Source of the DNA: Micromonospora okii
GTDB lineage: Bacteria; Actinomycetota; Actinomycetes; Mycobacteriales; Micromonosporaceae
Direction: 5' to 3'
DNA: 64,000 bases
Assembly (NCBI RefSeq): GCF_020884795.1
Contig: NZ_BBZF01000014.1
Span: forward strand, 527,567-591,566
Positions 57,198-64,000 of the stretch are shown here, piece after piece. Position 1 is the first letter of the stretch. Each line of letters begins with the position of its first letter. The notes under the pieces are model-generated. The model was given only the letters and a program-made list of their open reading frames with translations, did not search any database and had not been told where the DNA came from. A program made the position numbers and the translations under genes.

Positions 57198-58014
57198 GCG
57201 GGTCGCGGTACGCAAGACGTACAAGCTCTTCATCGGCGGGAAGTTCCCGCGCAGCGAGTCGGGGCGGTCGTATCTCGTGCAGTCCACGAACGTGTCGTTG
57301 GCATCACGCAAGGACGCCCGGGACGCGGTCGTCGCCGCCCGCGCCGCCGTGAAGGGCTGGGCCGGGGCGACCGCGTACAACCGGGGGCAGATCCTCTACC
57401 GGGTCGCCGAGATGCTGGAGGGCCGCCGCGAGCAGTTCGTCGCCCTCGGCGTGCCCGGCGACGAGGTCGACGCGGCCGTGGACCGCTGGGTCTGGTACGC
57501 CGGTTGGGCCGACAAGCTCCCCCAGGTGTACGGCGGCGCGAACCCGGTCGCCGGCCCGTACTTCAACCTCTCCGCCCCCGAGCCGACCGGCGTGGTGGCC
57601 GTGGTGGCCCCCGAGGCCCCGGCGCTGCTCGGCCTGGTCGGCGTGATCGCCCCCGCGATCGTCACCGGCAACACGGTGGTGGTGGCGGCCTCCCCGACGC
57701 AGCCCCTCGCGGCGGTGACGCTGGCCGAGGTGCTGGCCACCTCCGACCTGCCCGGCGGCGTGGTCAACATCCTGACCGGGCGGATCGCGGAGACCGCGCC
57801 GACGCTGGCCGCCCACCTGGACGTCAACGCGCTCGACCTGACCGGGGTCGCCGACGCCGAGTTGGCGGCGGAGCTGGAGGTCAGGGCGGCGGAGAACCTC
57901 AAGCGGGTGCTCCGCCCGGCCCCGGCCGACCACGACTGGACGGCCGACCCGGGCCTCACCCGGATGACGCGCCTGCTGGAGACGAAGACGGTCTGGCATC
58001 CCAAGGGGGTGTGA
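57190..58014 (+). CDS. Truncated aldehyde dehydrogenase paralogue lacking the catalytic domain
   Basis: The 274-residue protein matches the N-terminal cofactor half of aldehyde dehydrogenases (KLFIGGKFPRSESGRSYLV, WYAGWADKLPQVYGG, GVVAVVAPEAPALLGLVGVIAPAIVTGNTVVVAASPTQPLAAVTLAEVL) but the catalytic Cys loop and C-terminal domain are absent. Its last 40 residues, RAAENLKRVLRPAPADHDWTADPGL, are coding-like and do not look like decay. ATG 57190 overlaps the full-length gene by 8 bp. A stable pseudoenzyme subunit, comparable to the inactive half of ALDH16A1, is more likely than a pseudogene. Confidence 0.82.
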   Translation: MSERVAVRKTYKLFIGGKFPRSESGRSYLVQSTNVSLASRKDARDAVVAARAAVKGWAGATAYNRGQILYRVAEMLEGRREQFVALGVPGDEVDAAVDRWVWYAGWADKLPQVYGGANPVAGPYFNLSAPEPTGVVAVVAPEAPALLGLVGVIAPAIVTGNTVVVAASPTQPLAAVTLAEVLATSDLPGGVVNILTGRIAETAPTLAAHLDVNALDLTGVADAELAAELEVRAAENLKRVLRPAPADHDWTADPGLTRMTRLLETKTVWHPKGV

Positions 58015-58027
58015 GCGAGGTCCTGCC

Positions 58028-58109
58028 GTCGGGTTTTCGGGGGGAGCCCACCCACTCCGGGCGGTCAGGCTTGATCCCTCCGTGGGTGGGCTCCCCCCGA
58101 AAACCCGAC
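58028..58109. terminator. Perfect 28-bp inverted repeat ending the deoC operon
   Basis: Arms 58028-58055 and 58082-58109 are perfectly complementary over 28 bp, separated by 26 bp. The outer part contains GGGTTTTCGG and CCGAAAACCC, so the A/T-rich portion is at the base. It follows the stop by 13 bp and precedes the blaI promoter. Length and perfection exceed a normal terminator. Confidence 0.85.
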
Positions 58110-58162
58110 CCGGGCGCGGTCCGCCGGTTTGGTCAGCTCAGGGGTGCTGCCCCGGGGGGGGT

Positions 58163-58181
58163 CTACTACGGGGGGTAGGAT
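58163..58181 (+). promoter_or_regulatory. blaI promoter and likely autoregulatory operator
   Basis: CTACTACGGGGGGTAG resembles the CTAC/GTAG half-sites of BlaI-type operators and overlaps TAGGAT (58176-58181), which ends 6 nt before GTG 58188, implying a leaderless mRNA repressed by its own product. Confidence 0.6.
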
Positions 58182-58187
58182 TGACGG

Positions 58188-58625
58188 GTGACGCGGCTTG
58201 GTGATCTTGAACGTGCGGTGATGGACGTGCTGTGGGACACCGTCCCGGGCGCGTCGGGCGGGGTGACCGTGCGCGAGGTCGCCGACGCGCTCGACGGCCG
58301 CGAGCTGGCGTACACGACGGTGATGACCGTGCTGGACCGGCTCGCCGGCAAGGGCATGGTGCAGCGCGAGCGGGAGGGGCGGGCCTGGCGGTACCGGGCC
58401 GCCGCCAGCCGCGAGGCGCACATCGCCCAGCTCATGCTCGACGCGCTCGACCTCGGCGGCAGCCGCGACGCCGCGCTGGTGCGCTTCGCCCGCTCGGTCA
58501 CCGGGACGGAGGCCGACGTGCTGCGCGCCGCCCTGGACGCCGGGGCGGCCCAGTCGCTGACGGACCGGGTCGACGCGCCCCGCGCCGACCGCCCGGCGCT
58601 GGCCGACGAGGCGACGGACCGGTAG
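58188..58625 (+). CDS. blaI: BlaI/MecI/CopY family repressor
   Basis: The 145-residue protein has the BlaI winged-helix domain (LGDLERAVMDVLWD, VTVREVADALDGRELAYTTVMTVLDRLAGKGMVQREREGRAWRYRAAASREAHIAQLM) and a C-terminal dimer region (FARSVTGTEADVLRAAL). The M56 peptidase gene begins 9 bp later, the usual partner for repressor cleavage or signalling. In actinobacteria such pairs regulate beta-lactam or respiratory/ATP-synthase genes; cydDC lies just downstream. Confidence 0.92.
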   Translation: MTRLGDLERAVMDVLWDTVPGASGGVTVREVADALDGRELAYTTVMTVLDRLAGKGMVQREREGRAWRYRAAASREAHIAQLMLDALDLGGSRDAALVRFARSVTGTEADVLRAALDAGAAQSLTDRVDAPRADRPALADEATDR

Positions 58626-58634
58626 GGCCCGGCC

Positions 58635-59540
58635 GTGGCGTACGCCCTGCACTTCGCCGTCTCCGCGCTGGCCTGCTACCTGACCGCCCAGGTCCTGGCG
58701 GCCTCCACCTGGACGTGGCGGGCCCCCCGGGTGGCGATCGTCTGCTGGCAGGCGGTCGGGCTGGCGCTCGGCCTCTCCGCGATGGGCGTGCCGATGGCGC
58801 TCGGCCTGGCCCCCTACGGCCTGCCGACCGGCAGCGCGCTGCTCGCCCTCGCCGCCGACCTGAGCCACGGCACCCTGCCCGCCGGGCTCGGCGCGGTCCA
58901 CCTCGGGCTGGTCGGCGTCGGCTTCGGCATCGCGGCGGTGCTGCTGACCACGACGGTGCGCAGCGTCCACGCCACCGTCCGGGCCCAGCGGCGGCACCGG
59001 GACCTGCTCACCCTGGTCGCGCGGCGCGACCCGGAGGTGCCGGGGGCGTTGGTGCTGGACCATCCGAGCGCGGCGGCGTACTGCCTGCCCGGGGTGCGGC
59101 CCCGGGTGGTGGTCAGCGCCGGTGCCCTCAGCCTGCTCGACCGGGCCGAGCTGGAGGCGGTGCTCACCCACGAGCGGGCGCACGCGCAGGAGCGGCACGA
59201 CCTGGTGCTGCTGCCGTTCACCGCCCTGTGCCGGGCGCTGCCCTGGTTCGGGTGGGTGCGCGACGCGCACGAGCGGGTCGCGCTGCTGGTCGAGATGCGC
59301 GCCGACGACAAGGCCCGGGAGCTGCATGCCGAGGCACCGCTGGCGGGCGCGCTGCGCCGGTTCGCGGCGGCCGGCCACCGGATCACCCCGGCGGGCGCGC
59401 TCGGCCTGGGCGACCGGGACCTGGACGTCCGGGTCCAGCGGCTGATGGTCGCCGACCGGCCGCCCCGGCTGATCGGGGCCGCCGCCCTCGCGGTGGCGGC
59501 GACCCTGGTCGTCCTGCCGACCTCCCTCTTCCTGAGCTGA
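58635..59540 (+). CDS. M56 family membrane metallopeptidase (BlaR1-like, no sensor domain)
   Basis: The 301-residue protein has three N-terminal membrane helices, a cytoplasmic metalloprotease domain with AYCLPGVRPRVVVSAGAL, LEAVLTHERAHAQERHDLVLLPF (His179 opens HExxH) and LLVEMRADDKAREL supplying the third ligand, then a C-terminal helix (LIGAAALAVAATLVVLPTSLFL). The external penicillin-binding sensor of BlaR1 is missing, so it must sense something else or need a partner. It is likely to act on the adjacent BlaI repressor. Confidence 0.9.
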   Translation: MAYALHFAVSALACYLTAQVLAASTWTWRAPRVAIVCWQAVGLALGLSAMGVPMALGLAPYGLPTGSALLALAADLSHGTLPAGLGAVHLGLVGVGFGIAAVLLTTTVRSVHATVRAQRRHRDLLTLVARRDPEVPGALVLDHPSAAAYCLPGVRPRVVVSAGALSLLDRAELEAVLTHERAHAQERHDLVLLPFTALCRALPWFGWVRDAHERVALLVEMRADDKARELHAEAPLAGALRRFAAAGHRITPAGALGLGDRDLDVRVQRLMVADRPPRLIGAAALAVAATLVVLPTSLFLS

Positions 59541-59617
59541 TCCCGTCCGTCGTGTCCGCCGCCGCGTCGCGTCTTCGGGGCGTCGGCCGGCGCGCGCGGC
59601 TGCTTCCAGCGGCCGAC

Positions 59618-59623
59618 TAGGCT
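59618..59623 (+). promoter_or_regulatory. -10 element of the cydD upstream ORF
   Basis: TAGGCT ends 8 nt before ATG 59632, which opens an 18-codon ORF, not cydD itself. Confidence 0.5.
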
Positions 59624-59631
59624 TTCAGACG

Positions 59632-59688
59632 ATGTGCTGGTGGGTGCTCCGGGAACGGACCGACGACACGGCACCGGTGAGCCGGTGA
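59632..59688 (+). CDS. 18-codon leaderless upstream ORF overlapping cydD
   Basis: It reads MCWWVLRERTDDTAPVSR and its TGA (59686-59688) overlaps the cydD GTG 59685 in a GTGA. Placed at the predicted transcript 5' end, it would be translated first and couple cydD translation. Cys at codon 2 followed by two Trp is suggestive for a thiol-exporter gene. Confidence 0.5.
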   Translation: MCWWVLRERTDDTAPVSR

Positions 59689-61394
59689 ACCGCCGTCCCT
59701 TCGACCCGCGTCTGCTGCGCCGGGTTCCCGCGGCCCGGCGCGACCTCGCCGTGCTCGCGCTGCTCGGCGGGCTCACGGCGCTGCTGGTCGTCGCGCAGGC
59801 GACCACCCTGGCCGCGCTGCTGGCCACCGCGATCGACGGGCGGCTGGACCGCCCCGCGCTGGCCGGCTTCCTGATCGCCGTGGCGGGGCGCTCCCTGGTC
59901 GCCTGGGCGCAGGGCACGGTGGCGGCGCGGGCCGCCGCCACGGTCAAGGCCGCGCTGCGGGAGGAGCTGCTCGCCGCCGTCGGCCGGCACGGGCCGGGCT
60001 GGGTCGCCGGGCAGCGGGCCGGGCAGCTCGCCACCCTGGCCGGGCGCGGCCTGGACGCCCTGGACGCCTACTTCACCGGGTACCTCCCGCAGCTCGTGCT
60101 CAGCGTCACCGTCCCGGCGGCCGTGCTGGCCCGGGTCTTCTTCGCCGACTGGGGCTCGGCCGTCATCATCGCGCTGACCCTGCCGCTGATCCCCGTCTTC
60201 GGCGCGCTGCTCGGCTGGCAGGCGCAGGCCGCCACCGAGCGCCAGTGGCGGCGGCTGTCGCTGCTCGGCGGGCACTTCCTCGACATGGTCGCCGGGCTGC
60301 CGACGCTGCGCGCCTTCGGCCGGGACCGGGGCCAGGTCGAGGTGGTGCGCCGGATGGCCGACGGGCACCGGGCGGCCACGATGAAGACCCTGCGGATCGC
60401 GTTCCTCTCCGCCCTCGTGCTGGAGCTGGTCGCCACCCTGTCGGTGGCGCTGGTCGCGGTGCCGGTGGGCATCCGGCTGCTCGGCGGCGGGCTCACCCTC
60501 TCCACCGCGCTGCTGGTGCTGCTGCTCACGCCCGAGGCGTACCTGCCGCTGCGGGCGGCCGGCAGCCGGTTCCACGCCAGCATGGAGGGGCTCACGGCGC
60601 TGGACGAGGCGCTCACCCTCTCCGCCGCCGGGCCGGCACCCGGTGGGCCGGCACCCGCCGGCCCGACTCCCGCCGGCCGGGCCGAGCCCGTCCCCGCCCC
60701 CGACGGCCGGGGCGAGATCCGGTTCGAGGGGGTGACCGTCGCGTACGAGCGGACGGTCGCGCTGCGGGACGTCACGCTGACCATCCGGCCCGGCGAGCGG
60801 ATCGCCGTCGTCGGCCCCAGCGGCGCGGGCAAGAGCACCCTGCTCAACCTGCTGCTCGGCTTCGTCGCCCCGACGCGGGGGCGGGTCACGGTGGGCGGGG
60901 TCGACCTGGCCGACGTCGACCCCGACGACTGGCGACGCCGGATCGCCTGGGTGCCCCAGCGGGCCCACCTGTTCGCCGCCACGCTCGCCGACAACATCCG
61001 GCTCGGCGCCCCCGACACCGGCGACGACGCCCTCGCCGGGGCGGTCACCGCCGCCGCGCTGGACGACGTGGTCGCCGCCCTCCCCGACGGGCTGGGCACG
61101 GTGCTCGGCGAGCGCGGGCACGGCCTCTCCAGCGGCCAGCGGCAGCGGGTCGCGCTGGCGCGGGCGTTCCTGCGGGACGCCCCGGTGGTGCTCCTCGACG
61201 AGCCGACCGCGCGGCTGGACACCGCCAGCGAGGCCGTGGTGCTGGCCGCCACCGGCCGGCTGGTCGCCGGGCGGACCGCCCTGCTGGTCGCCCACCGGCC
61301 GGCGCTGCTGGCCGACGCCGACCGGGTCCTGCGCGTCGAGGACGGCCGGGTCACCGAACTCGCCCCCGTACCCGCCGGGGAGGTGGCCCGATGA
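59685..61394 (+). CDS. cydD: Thiol reductant ABC exporter subunit CydD
   Basis: The 569-residue half-transporter has six membrane helices and an ATPase domain: Walker A VGPSGAGKSTLLNLLLG, signature LSSGQRQRVALARAFL, Walker B VVLLDEPTARLD and VAHRP. The membrane part has QATTLAALLATAIDG, LPLIPVFGALLGWQAQAATERQWRRL and FLDMVAGLPTLRAFGR, diagnostic of CydD. With CydC it exports cysteine/glutathione and is needed for cytochrome bd assembly; cydAB is outside the window. GTG 59685 is favoured over GTG 59634. Confidence 0.93.
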   Translation: MNRRPFDPRLLRRVPAARRDLAVLALLGGLTALLVVAQATTLAALLATAIDGRLDRPALAGFLIAVAGRSLVAWAQGTVAARAAATVKAALREELLAAVGRHGPGWVAGQRAGQLATLAGRGLDALDAYFTGYLPQLVLSVTVPAAVLARVFFADWGSAVIIALTLPLIPVFGALLGWQAQAATERQWRRLSLLGGHFLDMVAGLPTLRAFGRDRGQVEVVRRMADGHRAATMKTLRIAFLSALVLELVATLSVALVAVPVGIRLLGGGLTLSTALLVLLLTPEAYLPLRAAGSRFHASMEGLTALDEALTLSAAGPAPGGPAPAGPTPAGRAEPVPAPDGRGEIRFEGVTVAYERTVALRDVTLTIRPGERIAVVGPSGAGKSTLLNLLLGFVAPTRGRVTVGGVDLADVDPDDWRRRIAWVPQRAHLFAATLADNIRLGAPDTGDDALAGAVTAAALDDVVAALPDGLGTVLGERGHGLSSGQRQRVALARAFLRDAPVVLLDEPTARLDTASEAVVLAATGRLVAGRTALLVAHRPALLADADRVLRVEDGRVTELAPVPAGEVAR

Positions 61395-63427
61395 GCACCG
61401 GCCCCCGGAACGACCGCGCTGCGCCGCGCACGCCGGGCGTGACGCCGGCCGACGACGCCGTGGCCCCGCCGCTGCCGGCCGGGGTTCCGGGCCCGGTCCC
61501 GGACGCCGGTCCCCCGCCGTCCGCAGCGGCGGACCCGGGGACGGCGGGCGGAAACACCGGGGCGGACGGAGACGCCGGGACGGACGGTGGCAGCGTCCGG
61601 GCGGCCGAGCGGGCGGTGCTCCGGCTGGCCCGGCCGTACCTGGGCCGGCTGGTCGGGGCGGGCCTGCTCGCCGCCGCCACCGAGTTCGCCGGGCTGGCCC
61701 TGATGGCCACCGCCACCTGGCTGCTGATGAGCGCCGCCGGCCGGCCGCCGCTGGACCGGCTCACCGTGGCGATCGTCGCGGTCCGCGCGCTGGCCATCGG
61801 CCGGGGCCTGTTCCGCTACACCGAGCGCCTCGCCGGGCACGACGCCGTGCTGCGGATGATCACCGACGTCCGCGCCCGGGTCTTCGCCGCCCTCGCCGCC
61901 CGGCGCGACGCCGCCCGGCAGCGCACCGGGGACGCGCTGAGCCGGCTGGTGTCCGACGTGGAGGCGGTCCAGGACCTGCTGCTCCGGGTGCTCGTGCCCG
62001 CCACGGCCGCCGCCGGGGTCAGCGTGCTGGCCGTGGCGCTGGCCGCCGTCGTCTCGTCCCCGGCCGCCGCCGTCCTCGCGCTGGGCCTGCTCGTGGCCGG
62101 GGTGGCCCTGCCACTGGCGGCCACCGCGCTGACTCGGCGCGCCGCCGACGAGGTCGCCCCGCTGCGGGGGGCGCTCGCCACGGACGCCGTCGACCTCACC
62201 CACGGCGCGGCCGACCTGGCCGCGTTCGGCGCCACCCGGTACGCGCTGGACGCCGCCGCCGGCCGGGCCCGCCGGCTGGCCCGGCTGGAACGGCGGCTCG
62301 CCGCGACGGGCTTCGCGGTGGACGCGGCCGGGGTACTGATCGCCGGGGCGACCGCCGGGGCGGTGGTGGTCACCGCGCTGCGCGGCGGCGTCGACGGCGT
62401 GCTCGTCGGCGTGCTGGCGGTCGGCTCCCTGACCGCGGTCGAGGTGGCGCTGGCCCTGGTCGGGGCCGCCCGGCAGCGCACCCAGCTCCGGGCCGGACTG
62501 GTCCGGGTGGCCGCCCTGCTGACCGCCCCCACGGAGACGAACGTCACGGAGACGAACGTCACTGAGACGGGTGCCGCCGGCGCGAGCGCAGGGGGCACCG
62601 ACGCCGGCGCGGAGGCCGCCGGTCGCGGGAGCACCGCCGCCGGCACGGTGGGCTCCGGCCCGCACGACGTGCGGTTCGACGAGGTCACCGTCCGGTACCG
62701 GGACGACGCCGCGCCGGCTCTCGACGGGTTCACCCTGGACCTGCCGGCCGGCCGCCGGGTGGCCGTCGTCGGCCCGAGCGGGGCCGGCAAGAGCACCCTC
62801 GCCGCCGTGCTCACCGGCACCGTGCGCCCCGAGGCGGGCCGGGTCACCCTCGACGGGGCGGACCTGTCGGCGTACCCGGCGGCGGAGCTGCCCCGGGCGG
62901 TCGGCGGGCTGCTCGCCGACGCGTACGTCTTCCACGCCACGGTGCGGGACAACCTGCTGCTCGGCCGGCCCGACGCCGACGAGGCCGCGCTCACCGACGC
63001 GACCCGCGCGGCGGGCCTGCTCGACTGGGTGTGCGCCCAGCCCGCCGGCTGGGAGACCGTCGTCGGCGAGGAGGGCGGCCAGCTCTCCGGCGGCCAGCGG
63101 CAGCGGCTCGCGCTGGCGCGGGCGCTGCTCGCCGCCCCCGGGGTGCTGGTGCTCGACGAGCCCACCGAGGGGCTGGACCCGGCCGCCGCCGACGCGGTGC
63201 TCGCCTCGGCGCTGGCCGCCACCCCGGCCGGGCACTCGGTGCTGTTGATCAGCCACCGGCTCAGCGGGCTCGCCGGCTTCGACGAGGTGGTGGTGCTCGA
63301 CGCGGGCCGCGTGGCGCAGCGGGGCCGGCACGACGAGCTGGCCGCGACGCCGGGCTGGTACCGGGACCAGTGGCTGCTGCAGGAGGCGGCGGAGCGCGGC
63401 TACCTGGCGCTGGCTCCGGGCGCCTGA
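61391..63427 (+). CDS. cydC: Thiol reductant ABC exporter subunit CydC
   Basis: The 678-residue partner begins at ATG 61391 overlapping the cydD stop (ATGA). An Ala/Pro/Gly-rich N-terminus of about 75 residues precedes six helices with ATWLLMSAAGRPPLDRLTVAIVAVRALAIGRGLFRYTERLAGHDAVLR, typical of CydC. The ATPase domain has [42 protein letters not shown] and ISHRLSGL. The linker before it contains a short tandem repeat. Together with CydD it forms the heterodimeric exporter. Confidence 0.93.
   Translation: MSTGPRNDRAAPRTPGVTPADDAVAPPLPAGVPGPVPDAGPPPSAAADPGTAGGNTGADGDAGTDGGSVRAAERAVLRLARPYLGRLVGAGLLAAATEFAGLALMATATWLLMSAAGRPPLDRLTVAIVAVRALAIGRGLFRYTERLAGHDAVLRMITDVRARVFAALAARRDAARQRTGDALSRLVSDVEAVQDLLLRVLVPATAAAGVSVLAVALAAVVSSPAAAVLALGLLVAGVALPLAATALTRRAADEVAPLRGALATDAVDLTHGAADLAAFGATRYALDAAAGRARRLARLERRLAATGFAVDAAGVLIAGATAGAVVVTALRGGVDGVLVGVLAVGSLTAVEVALALVGAARQRTQLRAGLVRVAALLTAPTETNVTETNVTETGAAGASAGGTDAGAEAAGRGSTAAGTVGSGPHDVRFDEVTVRYRDDAAPALDGFTLDLPAGRRVAVVGPSGAGKSTLAAVLTGTVRPEAGRVTLDGADLSAYPAAELPRAVGGLLADAYVFHATVRDNLLLGRPDADEAALTDATRAAGLLDWVCAQPAGWETVVGEEGGQLSGGQRQRLALARALLAAPGVLVLDEPTEGLDPAAADAVLASALAATPAGHSVLLISHRLSGLAGFDEVVVLDAGRVAQRGRHDELAATPGWYRDQWLLQEAAERGYLALAPGA
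62531..62569 (+). repeat. 15-bp tandem repeat in cydC linker
   Basis: ACGGAGACGAACGTC occurs at 62531 and 62546 with a partial third copy, encoding TETNVTETNVTETG between the membrane and ATPase domains. Confidence 0.85.
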
Positions 63428-63594
63428 TCCGCCTGCCGGGACGGCCCGGAAACCGCCCCGGCCGCGCGCCCACGCGGGCGGACCGCGACCGGGATGCGGG
63501 CATCGGGCACCGGACCCACTAGGGTATGTGCCCAGAGTCACTCGGCGGCCGGAGACGCCGCCGGGTGGGCAGCCCGAAGCACACGGAGGTCAGC

Positions 63595-64000
63595 GTGGCC
63601 CGCCAGTCGCCCCAACGGCCCGACGCCGACGAGCCCGAGCTCGACGAGACCGACGGCGCCGTCGAAGACATCGACGACGTCGACCGCCCGCCGACGCGGG
63701 AGGCCGACCGCGCCCTCTGGGACGAGCTGCGGATCGACCCGGTGGAGATCGCCCTGCCCGCCGGCACCGGCTACACGCTGCGGGCGTACCGGCCGGCGCG
63801 GGAGCTCACCCCCACCGACGTCACCGAGCGCGACACCGACGACCCGTTCCTGGCCCGCCGCCAGGCGGTCGAGGCCGACTCCGAGGACGACGACGAGGTG
63901 GTGATCCTCGACGAGGAGCTGGCCGCCGAGTTCGCCGAGGCCGACGAGGAGGAGAAGACCGCCGGGAAGCCCCGCACCGGCAAGGCCGACGCCAAGGGCG
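63595..64000 (+). CDS. Acidic protein of unknown function (3' end outside window)
   Basis: GTG 63595 has GGAGG 5 nt upstream. The 135 visible codons encode a very acidic protein (DEPELDETDGAVEDIDDVD, VEADSEDDDEVVILDEEL) with a central segment WDELRIDPVEIALPAGTGYTLRAYR that looks folded, then KTAGKPRTGKADAKG as the start of a basic tail. No family recognised. TAGGGT near 63521 is a possible -10 element. Confidence 0.75.
   Translation, partial: MARQSPQRPDADEPELDETDGAVEDIDDVDRPPTREADRALWDELRIDPVEIALPAGTGYTLRAYRPARELTPTDVTERDTDDPFLARRQAVEADSEDDDEVVILDEELAAEFAEADEEEKTAGKPRTGKADAKG

Noticed and set aside
60068..63541. Very long antisense reading frame opposite cydDC (over 1100 codons)
   Set aside because: It mirrors the high third-position GC of the genuine cydD and cydC genes; its translation is Arg/Gly/Ala-rich with no domain.

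Overview
The window is very GC-rich DNA (third codon positions nearly always G or C, many GTG starts) from an actinomycete. GTP-type PEP carboxykinase, biotin-dependent acyl-CoA carboxylase with an epsilon subunit, methylmalonyl-CoA mutase, a type VII secretion mycosin, a DUF397/XRE pair, GuaB1 and eukaryotic-like Ser/Thr kinases together suggest Micromonosporaceae (Micromonospora-like). A dispersed intergenic palindrome family built on AGGAAGGGCACC fits that, from memory. No tRNA, rRNA, CRISPR array, transposase or phage gene was seen.

Layout. 1-3586: reductase fragment, membrane protein, pckG. 4078-6469: two GtrA flippase-like genes and a MaoC-like hydratase, apparently one operon. 6601-9856: PH-domain membrane protein, birA, and divergently the carboxyltransferase gene pccB. 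9978-14711: ECF sigma factor with its membrane partner, M50 peptidase, small membrane protein, Ser/Thr kinase. 14805-21695: the rest of the carboxylase locus (accE, maf, O-methyltransferase, accA) interrupted by a type VII secretion operon (two substrate-like proteins and a mycosin) that carries a conspicuous low-GC block with TTA codons. 21804-24939: LysG/LysE-type regulator and exporter, GuaB1. 24961-30398: TetR with twin operators, a DoxX-like gene running in frame into a MarR gene, and a heterodimeric ABC exporter. 30755-39454: DedA protein, NmrA-like reductase behind a MerR-type promoter, LpdA-like quinone reductase, cyclotransferase, acetyltransferase, MBL hydrolase, DUF4349 lipoprotein, M20 amidohydrolase. 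40023-45871: mutase large subunit, second Ser/Thr kinase, phosphoglucomutase. 46143-51323: two small secreted cysteine-containing proteins, a STAND (HTH-NB-ARC-TPR) regulator, XRE/DUF397 pair. 51501-54666: rifampicin-monooxygenase-like gene behind a leader peptide and attenuator, GOLPH3-like protein, upp. 54801-58014: deoC and two aldehyde dehydrogenases, the second lacking its catalytic half. 58188-64000: BlaI/M56 pair, cydDC, and the start of an acidic protein.

Functional links. BirA biotinylates AccA, which with PccB and AccE forms the acyl-CoA carboxylase; methylmalonyl-CoA from propionyl-CoA carboxylation could feed the mutase, and succinate-derived carbon could leave the TCA cycle through PEPCK. 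deoC, upp, pgm and guaB1 are nucleoside/nucleotide salvage and sugar-phosphate functions.

The strongest unusual signals are: (i) the 17-codon leader peptide and two-stem attenuator before the flavin monooxygenase; (ii) arrays of Thr-x-x-Val/Leu/Ile motifs in the linkers of both kinases, resembling FHA-domain ligands; (iii) a low-GC mosaic segment whose two edges lie inside secretion-system genes; (iv) a leaderless upstream ORF (MCWW...) overlapping cydD; (v) repeated use of leaderless promoters (TANNNT 6-8 nt before the start codon); and (vi) the paired-palindrome repeat family, which twice supplies the stop codon of its neighbouring gene.
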